64,000 nucleotides of DNA from Candidatus Bathyarchaeia archaeon (GTDB lineage: Archaea; Thermoproteota; Bathyarchaeia; Bathyarchaeales; Bathyarchaeaceae), in contig DATETJ010000003.1 in assembly GCA_035283685.1 (NCBI GenBank), positions 64,842 to 128,841 of the forward strand, read 5' to 3'. The notes under the pieces were generated by a model, which saw only the letters and a program-made list of their open reading frames with translations, had not been told where the DNA came from and made no database searches. A program made the translations under genes and the position numbers. Positions 16,190-24,440 of this stretch are shown here, piece after piece. Positions within the stretch are counted from its first letter, which is position 1. Each line of letters starts with the position of its first letter.

Positions 16190-17467
16190 ATGTCGCATCA
16201 TGAACACATAACCCTCATACTCATAATAACCCTACTGGCTTCAACCCCCCTTGCCACAGTCATCTCTCCCAACGCCTCGACACAGCAAGAAATGACCCCA
16301 ACGCAGACATTCGAAACCCACGAGGAATACTTTAAACTCGCCTTCTCCGCCGACGGAAACCACATCGCAGCCATAAGCAACGAGACAGACACATTAACCC
16401 TGTTCAACCGCATAGACACGCTCTGGAACACCCATGTGCCGGGCATCAGCTCCATAGCAATATCAGAAAACGCCAGCCTCATCGTAGCCGGAGCAAACAG
16501 CGGCGTGTACATTTTCACCACGCAAAACCCAACCCCACAACGCCGCTACGACCTAAACTATCCAAACCCATTGATCGCACTCTCCAATGATGCCAGCACC
16601 CTTGCATACGCAGCCACAACCATGCTATACGTTATCCAAACAGGAAACCAGAACCCAACGTGGAACACCACACTTCAGGGAACTCTAGAAAGCCTATCAA
16701 TAGCCGGCAACGGAAACTACATCTCAGCCACCACAAACCACCCAGGCACATTATACCTGTTCTCCAGACAACAGCCCACACCAACATGGACATACAACCT
16801 CGGAGAAAACAGCGGAGCAACAAGACTCTCGCATAGCGGCGAATACCTCATAGCAACCGGAGGCAACCAAACCAGCCAAAACCCAACACGCATCTACCGA
16901 TTCCGCACGCAAAGCGCCCTGCCAAACTACATTAAAATAATCTCCGAACTCGCATCCACGCAGGAAACAGCCCTCTCCTCAGACGGTTCAATATTCGCCA
17001 TAAACCAAGCAGTCAGCAAACGCCTCATCTTCTTCAACCTGAACCTACCACCATACGGATACGGACCAGGCAGCGTCCTCAACATCTCACTTCCCAGCAA
17101 ACCAACTTCGATATCCATGTCACTGGATGGCAAATACACCGTGGTGGGCACAGACAATGGCATCTACCTATACCAATACCAAAACAGACAACTAACACTC
17201 ACAAAACAATACACAGCCAACACGCCCTCAATCACCGACATTGCCATATCTGGAAACGGCTCACACCTCGCAGCACTGGGAAACACACCACAAAACAGCA
17301 AAAACTCTGCAATCTACCTATTCAACCTACAGGAAACACGAGACACCCCGCCAAACCTCTTGCCACAACTAACCCTCCTAACAATCAGCATCATCATCGG
17401 CTCAACAGCCATCATCTACACGCTACGCAAAAAGCAAAAACCACAAAAACCCTCAAGCACAACTTAA
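16190..17467 (+). CDS. Membrane-anchored extracellular WD40-like propeller protein
   Basis: 425 aa from ATG 16190 (GAGGA 9 nt upstream); an upstream ATG at 16169 gives seven extra residues ahead of the signal peptide. Signal peptide (ITLILIITLLASTPLATV), then repeated units of about 40-45 residues with S.DG..IA....TD...LF patterns typical of WD40/YVTN-like propellers, then one membrane helix (LTLLTISIIIGSTAIIYTL) and a basic tail (RKKQKPQKP). So the propeller faces outward. Coding strand is extremely rich in A and C with few G and T, like the next gene. Ligand unknown. Confidence 0.75.
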   Translation: MSHHEHITLILIITLLASTPLATVISPNASTQQEMTPTQTFETHEEYFKLAFSADGNHIAAISNETDTLTLFNRIDTLWNTHVPGISSIAISENASLIVAGANSGVYIFTTQNPTPQRRYDLNYPNPLIALSNDASTLAYAATTMLYVIQTGNQNPTWNTTLQGTLESLSIAGNGNYISATTNHPGTLYLFSRQQPTPTWTYNLGENSGATRLSHSGEYLIATGGNQTSQNPTRIYRFRTQSALPNYIKIISELASTQETALSSDGSIFAINQAVSKRLIFFNLNLPPYGYGPGSVLNISLPSKPTSISMSLDGKYTVVGTDNGIYLYQYQNRQLTLTKQYTANTPSITDIAISGNGSHLAALGNTPQNSKNSAIYLFNLQETRDTPPNLLPQLTLLTISIIIGSTAIIYTLRKKQKPQKPSSTT

Positions 17468-17511
17468 GCTAACATTCTCCCCAAAACCACGCCCTCTCAG
17501 AGGTTAAACCT

Positions 17512-19425
17512 GTGACATCATCCCCCCTAACTGAAACGATAAAACGAACGAGCACCCTACTCCTGCAAGGAGCATCAAACCAGGTAACAGAATACGAAAA
17601 CCGCTTCCAAACCCTACACACACTCTACGACCGACTGCTCTCAGACTTCATAATCGCCAACTTCGACAACGAAAAAGCCTACAAAACAGCCCAGGAATTC
17701 TTCGGCACACCAACAGTGCGATTCGCAGGCATCGACGGCACCATGTACTCACGACCATTATTCGACCTCATAATCTTCTTCGGCGGCGCCTACGCCTCAA
17801 CCGGCACCATCACATTCACAGAAAAAAACACGCCAATCGTCACATACGACGCGAAAACTTTTCAACAGAGCGCAGGCGTATCCAGCGTCGTCCCAGTCTA
17901 CATAAACGAAGTGCCCGACATAGACCAAACCTTCTTCGACACAGCACAACCTGGCAAAATAGCCCTCAACAAACCATTGACTGACGATGGCATCGTAAAC
18001 AACGCCACAATCGCCAACTGGATAATGACCTTCGCCGAATTCTACCTAGCCTACAAACTCGCCTCAGACCCACAGCAAAGCACACGAATAATTCTAATGG
18101 ACCGAAGCCTCTCAATCGAACGCGCCAGCCTACTCTACGAAACACACAACAGAGACCTCTGGAAAACCAAATCAGCGCTGATAGGCTGCAAAATCGACAA
18201 CCAACCCATCGACATGAACGACTTGACCATCGGCAGACAACACATAATCAACACAACCCTGAAAATCCCAGCCCCCAGAGCAGACTACCTCCGCTACGCC
18301 ATATTCAACACAATCCAACAAAAAGGCGCCCTAACCAAAAAACAAATTCTCCAAGAACTGGGCATAGCAGACGAGAAACGTGCCCAACGAACCGAAAGAT
18401 ACCTCAAAGCCCTACTGAAAGACCAAATCCTAACTGAAAAATTCGACGCCTACACATTGAACCCAAAATACGCTGACACATGGACACGCCTCAAAAAACT
18501 CGTCATAGCCCTCGGCGACCAATTCTTCTCCAACACTGAGCCAGCCACACTCCCAACCAGCAACCTCATGAAAATTCAGAAAAACGGCAAAGAACAATGG
18601 CTCACAACCCTTGACATCGCTTTTCTTACTCTCTTCAGCCTCGAAATGCTAATCGAACAATGCTGGAACAACAACATTCTACTCATAGGCATAACCAAGG
18701 ATACAGCTGCAAGAGACTTCAAACGCCAACTCATACCCATACTACAAAACCAACAAATGCTGAAAAGCACAATCACACACGACGAACTAGAGAAACTGCC
18801 CAACACCGACCGCATGATACTCCAATCCGCCAGCCTCTTCAACCCAGACAAAATGAAAGTACCATGGAGCCTAATCGAATACGACTCAGCCTTCAAAACA
18901 ATGATACCCGACCCCCAAAACAGGAAAAGCCACGTCCTAGGCGCACGAAAAAACAGAATCAGCATAGAAAAAACCTTCCTAAAAACCTACATACAACTAA
19001 GCCAAGCAGCCTCAGACCCAATGCTCCGCAGCAACGTTCTACTCATAGACCGCCTAGCTCACCCCAAACACGACTACACTCCAAACAGCACAACCCAATT
19101 CTGGAACGAATTCGGCGGAGCCACAGAACCAGTCCAAGCCATACTTTTCAAAAACAACACAGTCGAAAACCCACTTCAAAACCTAATCATGACTACACTG
19201 ATCGCCATGACATCGCCCAGCATACCCGAAGCCTTCGGACACAACAAACCACTATTCATAGCCGACAAAATCGCAAAACACAACTACACCAACTTCAAAC
19301 GCATCGCAGACTCAACCGCCCACTGGCTACTCAACAACCACAAACTAAGAAAATTCATATTCTATATGAGCACATTTAGAGAAAGGCGAGCCACAATTGA
19401 AGCCACAAGACGAGAAACACCTTAA
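17512..19425 (+). CDS. nurA: NurA-domain nuclease, long form with inserted winged helix
   Basis: 637 aa, nearly twice the usual NurA length. NurA is the RNase H-fold nuclease that works with HerA to resect DNA ends. Motifs: RFAGIDGTMY (about 71-80, first catalytic Asp), IILMDRSLS (about 193), LLIGITKD (about 389) and LLIDRLA (about 509). Between them, residues about 258-335 form a winged-helix module (FNTIQQKGALTKKQILQELGI... wing ...YTLNPKYA). GTG start at 17512 follows GAGGTT by 6-7 nt. It overlaps herA by 29 nt, so the two proteins are made together. Coding strand very A/C-rich. Confidence 0.82.
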   Translation: MTSSPLTETIKRTSTLLLQGASNQVTEYENRFQTLHTLYDRLLSDFIIANFDNEKAYKTAQEFFGTPTVRFAGIDGTMYSRPLFDLIIFFGGAYASTGTITFTEKNTPIVTYDAKTFQQSAGVSSVVPVYINEVPDIDQTFFDTAQPGKIALNKPLTDDGIVNNATIANWIMTFAEFYLAYKLASDPQQSTRIILMDRSLSIERASLLYETHNRDLWKTKSALIGCKIDNQPIDMNDLTIGRQHIINTTLKIPAPRADYLRYAIFNTIQQKGALTKKQILQELGIADEKRAQRTERYLKALLKDQILTEKFDAYTLNPKYADTWTRLKKLVIALGDQFFSNTEPATLPTSNLMKIQKNGKEQWLTTLDIAFLTLFSLEMLIEQCWNNNILLIGITKDTAARDFKRQLIPILQNQQMLKSTITHDELEKLPNTDRMILQSASLFNPDKMKVPWSLIEYDSAFKTMIPDPQNRKSHVLGARKNRISIEKTFLKTYIQLSQAASDPMLRSNVLLIDRLAHPKHDYTPNSTTQFWNEFGGATEPVQAILFKNNTVENPLQNLIMTTLIAMTSPSIPEAFGHNKPLFIADKIAKHNYTNFKRIADSTAHWLLNNHKLRKFIFYMSTFRERRATIEATRRETP

Positions 19426-21286
19426 CACTACGTGCTTCACCGACTTCGAGGGCAAGTTCCACGCCCGCCTCAGCCACGTAATCCCCCGACAATTCGGAGG
19501 AACCGAGGAATCAAAATTCGGAGGCATAAGCGCCCGCTACGAATGCAGAATCAAAGTAGAATACCAAAAAGACCTAATGGGCTTGCTCGAAGAGGGCATG
19601 CTAGTCGCCGTCAAGAACTTCAGGCAAGCTGAAAAAGACTCAGAACGCTACACACTAATGGAAATCAGCCGAGTCTGGCCAGAACACTTCGGACTCCGAG
19701 GCTTATCAGATCACAGCTACTACCCCATGCAATTCGAAATCATCGAACAATCCGAAGCAGATTGGCAAACCGACGACAAAGCAGCAATGATGATTCAAAT
19801 CAGCAGCATTCCCATCAACTACGACCTCTCTCTAGACAAAGAAAACCAATGCAAATTCATCAAAGGCTTCTCATACCCATTAGTTGCCAGCAAAGTCAAC
19901 ATACTCAACAGCCAAATGATAAACCGAATGTACAACCAAAAAATCGCGGAGAAACTGGGCATAGATCCGACCAAAACCACCGAGGACGCCCACAAAGACC
20001 CGCGACTTGGCCTAATCAAAATGTTCCAAGCAACAAACACGGTTATACCCATCTACATCGATTTTGAAAATCTTGTTCGCTACCACTTCGGAGTGTTCGC
20101 CTTCACAGGCGGCGGCAAAAGCAACCTCATGTCCAACATCCTCAGACACCTACTACTTCACACAAAAGACACAAAAATCGTAATCTTCGACATAAGCTGC
20201 GAATACCTATTTCTGCTTATGGACTTGTTCGCCGACCCAGCTATCCCAAGCAAGCTCATTCTTGAAACTAGAACCGAAACCGTGGGGCAGCTAACAGACT
20301 CGGTTGTAAAGCCCAGAGAATACGAGGCCGACGCGAGAACGCTTAACGGCTTCAAGCAAATCTTGGATCAAGGCAAAGTCTCGTATTACACGAAACCCAA
20401 ACAAAGAGTTCCTACATACAGTCAGTTCTTAGGCGAACTGGAAGAACAGAGAAAAGAAAGCATCGGCAAGCCACACTACATAAACGCCATCGACCAAATC
20501 GGCGACGCAATCCTAGAGTACATAGACGAGCACGGCCTGAGCGAAAACGATGAAGTGGACAAAAACTTCATTCAGTATATCGACGCAAAAGCCATGGAAA
20601 CTGTAGAAACCTTCAAGGTTCACGACAAAAGCGGACTATACGCTTGGGCAACCACAAGATCAACAATCCTCGAAGTTCTTAAGAAAAAGCATGAGGAAGA
20701 AAGCAAAGAAGTCGGCGGCCTCACAGCTGAGAAAATCCAGCACCTGCTCGAGGGTAAAGAACGACTAATCTGCATTTCAATCTCAGATCCGATTACCATA
20801 AAAGAGCTTGTCATTGGTCTCACGCGAGACATCCTTGCCCACAGAAAGAGAAGATTCCAGGTTAAACCCCACATTCTCTTCGTCTTCGATGAAGCCCAAG
20901 AATTCATACCTGACATGTCAAGCACCATCGGCATCGACAAAAAATGCAGTAAGCAAGTGGAAACTTTGTTGCGGCAGGGAAGAAAGTATGGTTTGGGCGC
21001 ATGCATAGCAACGCAGAGAATCGCTTACTTGAATACAAACGCGTTGCAGCAACTTCACACCTATTTTGTCGGCACCTTGCCACGACCATACGATCGGGCG
21101 CTCATAAGCGACACCTTCATGATAGACAAAGGCATATTGGAGAAAACACTGGAGTTCGCTCCTGGAGAATGGCTGTTGTCCAGTTACATTGCCACTGGCA
21201 TAGAGAATGTGCCCATTTTCATCAAAGCCGACAACGCTGAGAAAGAGATAGAGAAGCACCTGCGCTGTTGCACAAGCCAAAGTTGA
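19397..21286 (+). CDS. herA: HerA-family hexameric DNA translocase (DUF87)
   Basis: 629 aa. N-terminal HAS-barrel-like region, then Walker A FTGGGKSN (about 238), Walker B LFVFDEAQEF (about 495), and the downstream RQGRKYGLGACIATQR sensor region and FVGTLPRPYDR typical of HerA/FtsK-type motors. HerA feeds DNA to NurA. TTG start at 19397 (AAGGCGAG upstream) lies inside nurA. Mre11 and Rad50 are not adjacent, unlike in many thermophilic archaea. Base composition shifts inside the gene from strongly A/C-rich to ordinary around 20.1-20.9 kb. Confidence 0.88.
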   Translation: MKPQDEKHLNTTCFTDFEGKFHARLSHVIPRQFGGTEESKFGGISARYECRIKVEYQKDLMGLLEEGMLVAVKNFRQAEKDSERYTLMEISRVWPEHFGLRGLSDHSYYPMQFEIIEQSEADWQTDDKAAMMIQISSIPINYDLSLDKENQCKFIKGFSYPLVASKVNILNSQMINRMYNQKIAEKLGIDPTKTTEDAHKDPRLGLIKMFQATNTVIPIYIDFENLVRYHFGVFAFTGGGKSNLMSNILRHLLLHTKDTKIVIFDISCEYLFLLMDLFADPAIPSKLILETRTETVGQLTDSVVKPREYEADARTLNGFKQILDQGKVSYYTKPKQRVPTYSQFLGELEEQRKESIGKPHYINAIDQIGDAILEYIDEHGLSENDEVDKNFIQYIDAKAMETVETFKVHDKSGLYAWATTRSTILEVLKKKHEEESKEVGGLTAEKIQHLLEGKERLICISISDPITIKELVIGLTRDILAHRKRRFQVKPHILFVFDEAQEFIPDMSSTIGIDKKCSKQVETLLRQGRKYGLGACIATQRIAYLNTNALQQLHTYFVGTLPRPYDRALISDTFMIDKGILEKTLEFAPGEWLLSSYIATGIENVPIFIKADNAEKEIEKHLRCCTSQS

Positions 21287-21292
21287 GGTGTA

Positions 21293-21502
21293 ATGATGCG
21301 TAGGAAAGATTTGAAAGGCGACTTCTGGCCAGCGGTTCGTCAACGCATGTACGAGAAGGCAGTGGAACTTTTCATGTACGATCACCCTGAGACACAGAAT
21401 AAGCCGGAACCAGAAGAACTGCGTGAAGGAGGCTATCTCCACACCGCCAAGGTCCTAGTCTTGAGAGAAATCAGACTCGAGAGTAAACCGAAAGTGCGAT
21501 GA
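21293..21502 (+). CDS. Small conserved-looking protein in herA operon
   Basis: 69 aa, basic, ATG at 21293 after TTGAGGTG, 6 nt behind herA and overlapping the next gene by an ATGA junction. Sequence (DFWPAVRQRMYEKAVELFMYDHPE) is helical. No family recognised; the tight packing suggests it is co-translated with HerA/NurA and the HD protein. Confidence 0.6.
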   Translation: MMRRKDLKGDFWPAVRQRMYEKAVELFMYDHPETQNKPEPEELREGGYLHTAKVLVLREIRLESKPKVR

Positions 21503-22179
21503 AAAACTCCCGCTTTTTCACCTTAGTAGGAGATGATGTGGAAATGACTGAAGACGTAGTGTTTGAGAAAATAAGACACAAGACCATGGAGTTCTACAGG
21601 CATTCGCATCACGACCGATACCACATTGAAAGAGTGTACAACCTAGCTTCGCGTTTAGCTCACAAGGAGGGCGCCGATTTAGACGTGGTCAAAGCAGCTG
21701 TGCTCCTGCATGATATCGCTAGGGCAATGGAGGATGAAGGCAGAATCGATGACCATGCAAAAGAGGGCGCAACAATGGCACGAAGCATTCTTAACGAAGT
21801 CGGTTTTCCAAACGATAAGGTCGACAAAGTAATTTACTGCATTGAAATGCACAGGTTTAAGAAAGGCTTGGTGCCCGCAAGTCTGGAAGCTAAGGTATTG
21901 CAGGATGCGGACAGGTTGGACATTATTGGAGCAGTTGGAATTGCCAGAGTTTTCACACGTGGCGGTTGGAGCAACAAACCTATCTACGACCCGTCAATCC
22001 AGCCTAAGAACAGATATGACGGCAAGTCAGATACTTCAGTAAACCACATCATTGAAAAACTGTTGAAGATCAAGGACACGATGAACACTAGAACTGCGAA
22101 AAGAGTGGCTGAAGAAAGGCATAGGTATGTTGAGCAGTTCTTGGAGAGGCTGCTCAAAGAATGGAAGGCTGAGATCTAG
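21499..22179 (+). CDS. HD-domain phosphohydrolase
   Basis: 226 aa with the HD superfamily pattern: H in HHDRYHIERV, HD in AAVLLHDIARA, H in DDHAKEGA, then HRFKKG and a D in LQDADRLDIIGAVGIARVF, as in YedJ/uncharacterised HD hydrolases. These metal enzymes cleave nucleotide phosphoesters. ATG overlaps the stop of the preceding gene (ATGA). As the last gene of the nurA-herA operon it might process nucleotides released by NurA (inference). Confidence 0.85.
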   Translation: MKNSRFFTLVGDDVEMTEDVVFEKIRHKTMEFYRHSHHDRYHIERVYNLASRLAHKEGADLDVVKAAVLLHDIARAMEDEGRIDDHAKEGATMARSILNEVGFPNDKVDKVIYCIEMHRFKKGLVPASLEAKVLQDADRLDIIGAVGIARVFTRGGWSNKPIYDPSIQPKNRYDGKSDTSVNHIIEKLLKIKDTMNTRTAKRVAEERHRYVEQFLERLLKEWKAEI

Positions 22180-22229
22180 CCTGCACTTGCTGGAGAATAC
22201 CTTATAGTTCATCAACACGAATCCTTGAG

Positions 22230-22379
22230 CTAAGGCGCGCCTGCGACTGCCGCTTCAAGAATTCGCTTAACTATTTCCACAACTGTGTTGATTTGCCCGC
22301 TGTAAAGTCCGATCGTCATGAACGTTACTCCCAATAATAGGACAAGCGAGCCGATGACTCGGCGCATTGACACTTCCAC
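22230..22379 (-). CDS. Small single-helix membrane protein
   Basis: 49 aa starting with GTG at 22379, preceded by AAGGAGAG at a good distance. One membrane helix (VIGSLVLLLGVTFMTIGLY) then SGQINTVVEIVKRILEAAVAGAP. Function unknown. It lies just upstream, in the same direction, of nothing on its 3' side (converges with the HD gene). Confidence 0.6.
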   Translation of the reverse strand: MEVSMRRVIGSLVLLLGVTFMTIGLYSGQINTVVEIVKRILEAAVAGAP

Positions 22380-22420
22380 TAAGTTGCTCTCTCCTTTGAC
22401 TATAGTCAATGATCATGAGC

Positions 22421-23251
22421 TTATACGTGTTTCTTTAGTTTTTCTTCGATGAGTTGTCTGGGAATTGCCCCGATTATTCTGTCAATTTCAACCGCGTTCT
22501 TCATGATGAGTAAGGTTGGTATGCTCATTATGCCAAACCTCTCTGCAGTTTGCGGATTATCGTCAACATTTAGTTTTCCGAATACTATGCGACCAGCGTA
22601 GTCTTTTGCCAGTTCATCAATGGTTGGCGCTATCATTCTGCATGGACCGCACCAATCTGCCCAGCAGTCAATTAGCATGAGTGGATATTTCATAACTGTC
22701 TCGTTGAAGTTTGCATCGTCGATGATTATCGGATTCTTTTCAGAGGGTTTTTCCTCTTTCATCCTTGTTGTCAACTCCTTCATCTTTTGTGCGCGGATTT
22801 TTTCAAGCTCGGGCTCTTTTTCTCTTTCAAGGCGTTCAGTCTGCATTTTCATGCATTGGTTCATAATAACAGTCATGCCTGCTTCTCGCGCCTGAGCAGC
22901 CGCTTCTTCGTTGACGATTTCAAGCTGCATCCAAATGACCAATGGTTTTCCGTTCTTCCGCTTCAACTGAATAGCTTGATCGACTATAGGCGGCACGTCT
23001 TCAGACCGTCTAAAAATGTCAACAACCTCAACGCCTTTTTGAATGTTGTCTGGCAAGTCTAATAGCGAGGGGTAACTCCTTTCACCCAAGACTTCAATCA
23101 GATTGGGGTTAACTGGGATAATTTGCCAGCCTTTAGACTGAAGATACTTCGCTACAATGTGGCTGTATTTCGAGGGATCAGCTGAAAGCCCTACTACAGC
23201 CACGGTCTTGTAGTCTTCCAAAATGCTTGTGAGTGTGTCTTTCTCGCTCAA
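22421..23251 (-). CDS. CoA-binding domain fused to thioredoxin
   Basis: 276 aa from TTG 23251 (AAGGA 7 nt upstream); the frame is open further upstream but that part is not protein-like and overlaps the radical SAM gene. Residues about 10-130 form a YccU-type CoA-binding Rossmann domain (TVAVVGLSADPSKYSHIVAKYL ... GVEVVDIFRRSEDVP ... VNQCMK-like end), then a charged coiled linker, then a thioredoxin domain with WCGPC active site and cis-Pro (IMSIPTL). The fusion suggests redox control of, or by, a CoA-thiol or CoAlated substrate (inference). Just downstream of the radical SAM gene. Confidence 0.85.
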   Translation of the reverse strand: MSEKDTLTSILEDYKTVAVVGLSADPSKYSHIVAKYLQSKGWQIIPVNPNLIEVLGERSYPSLLDLPDNIQKGVEVVDIFRRSEDVPPIVDQAIQLKRKNGKPLVIWMQLEIVNEEAAAQAREAGMTVIMNQCMKMQTERLEREKEPELEKIRAQKMKELTTRMKEEKPSEKNPIIIDDANFNETVMKYPLMLIDCWADWCGPCRMIAPTIDELAKDYAGRIVFGKLNVDDNPQTAERFGIMSIPTLLIMKNAVEIDRIIGAIPRQLIEEKLKKHV

Positions 23252-23351
23252 ACGCTTTCCTTCTATCTTCTGGAATATGATCTGGACTTGAAGTAGATGC
23301 GTTGGCTTGGAAATATTGATTGCGGTGGCTTGGGTGGTCTTCCCATAGGAA

Positions 23352-24440
23352 TTACGGCGGAGATGTGAAGGATTCCTGGAGCGCTGAACAGGCATTGCAT
23401 CTGACGCAACCAGCCTTGCTCTTTCTCGGATCTAAACCAACCTTTCGTAAGGTTTCTGCAACGCCTCGATAAAGACGCGTCATTCTCGCCGAATCGGGAG
23501 GAATGATGTTCTCAAAAATCGTTCCCGGAATTGGTCTTAATGGAAGAAGGTAAGGTACAACGCCTATTCGGGCTGCTTTCTCAGCGCCTGTCAAAATGCT
23601 TTCGTCACTTTCACCTAGCCCGGCGATGACAAAAGTGCTTACTTGCCCCTCTCCGAACAAGTCTACCGCTTTTTTCCATGCGTTGAAGTAAGCCTTAATG
23701 TCTGATTTTGCGGGGCAGACTTCACTCAAGACTTTACGGTCGAAAGCTTCAATATGAATGCCAACAGTGTCCACACCCGCATCAAATAATCTCTCCAAAG
23801 GTCCCTTATCCCCACACGGCTCTAGCTGCACGTGCACTGGTAGGTTCAGGCGCTTTTTGACGGCATGTGTTGCTTCGACTAAGTGCGAGGCGCCTCTATC
23901 GCTGCTGTTAGCGGGAGTCCCAGTGGTCAAAGTGACATGAGTCGCCGCGCCTTCTTTGAGCGCCTCTTCTGCCACTTCGGCAACAAGCTGGGGCGGTTTG
24001 ACGACTAGTCTTCTACTGTCTCCAAGCTCGATGGCACAAAACTTGCACTGCATTGCATTTTGCCAGTGGACGCATTTAGAGTACACTGTGGAAGCTAGGC
24101 AATCTTTGCCGTGAAGAATGGCGACTTTCTTCATAAGGGTGCCATCCACGGTTTTCTTCTCGTAAAAAAGTGGTTCTTGAACCGGCTTCACTTTCGTCAG
24201 GGGTTCTGTGCCTCGAAGAATAAACCAATGATCATCTGCTTTGATTAGTCGAAATGGAGAAGTCTCTATGAATCTTCCTTGGAGAGGTATCTCAATACAG
24301 GTTCCATTGGGCAGCGTGAAATATCGTCCGCCGGCTGGACCTGCCCCTGCCTTCCGCCCTCTGTCAATTCCTTCTTCTACTCGAGCGCCTTTACAGAGCA
24401 ATTCAATTTTCAGACGGGTTGCGTTCAAGTGTAGTCTCAC
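23352..24440 (-). CDS. Radical SAM protein, MSMEG_0568-like
   Basis: 362 aa, GTG start overlapping the stop of the preceding AIRS-GNAT gene. The iron-sulfur motif is CxxxxxxxxCKFC-type: VHWQNAMQCKFCAIE with an additional upstream cysteine (YSKC), so a CX7-8CX2C spacing rather than classical CX3CX2C. Core TIM-barrel signatures: THVTLTTGTPA, VHVQLEPC, GVDTVGIHIEAFD, STFVIAGLGE. The C-terminus has CVRCNAC. It resembles the MSMEG_0568 family, found with a GNAT and an AIR-synthase-like protein in nitrilase (Nit1C) clusters; no nitrilase is present here. Substrate unknown. Confidence 0.8.
   Translation of the reverse strand: MRLHLNATRLKIELLCKGARVEEGIDRGRKAGAGPAGGRYFTLPNGTCIEIPLQGRFIETSPFRLIKADDHWFILRGTEPLTKVKPVQEPLFYEKKTVDGTLMKKVAILHGKDCLASTVYSKCVHWQNAMQCKFCAIELGDSRRLVVKPPQLVAEVAEEALKEGAATHVTLTTGTPANSSDRGASHLVEATHAVKKRLNLPVHVQLEPCGDKGPLERLFDAGVDTVGIHIEAFDRKVLSEVCPAKSDIKAYFNAWKKAVDLFGEGQVSTFVIAGLGESDESILTGAEKAARIGVVPYLLPLRPIPGTIFENIIPPDSARMTRLYRGVAETLRKVGLDPRKSKAGCVRCNACSALQESFTSPP

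Noticed and set aside
18660-19379. 239-codon plus-strand frame inside nurA
   Set aside because: Composed of Thr, His, Pro, Arg and Gln runs caused by the A/C-rich composition; no motif; fully inside a real gene.
20918-21442. 174-codon minus-strand frame opposite herA
   Set aside because: Shadow of the herA coding frame, with no ribosome site and no family resemblance.
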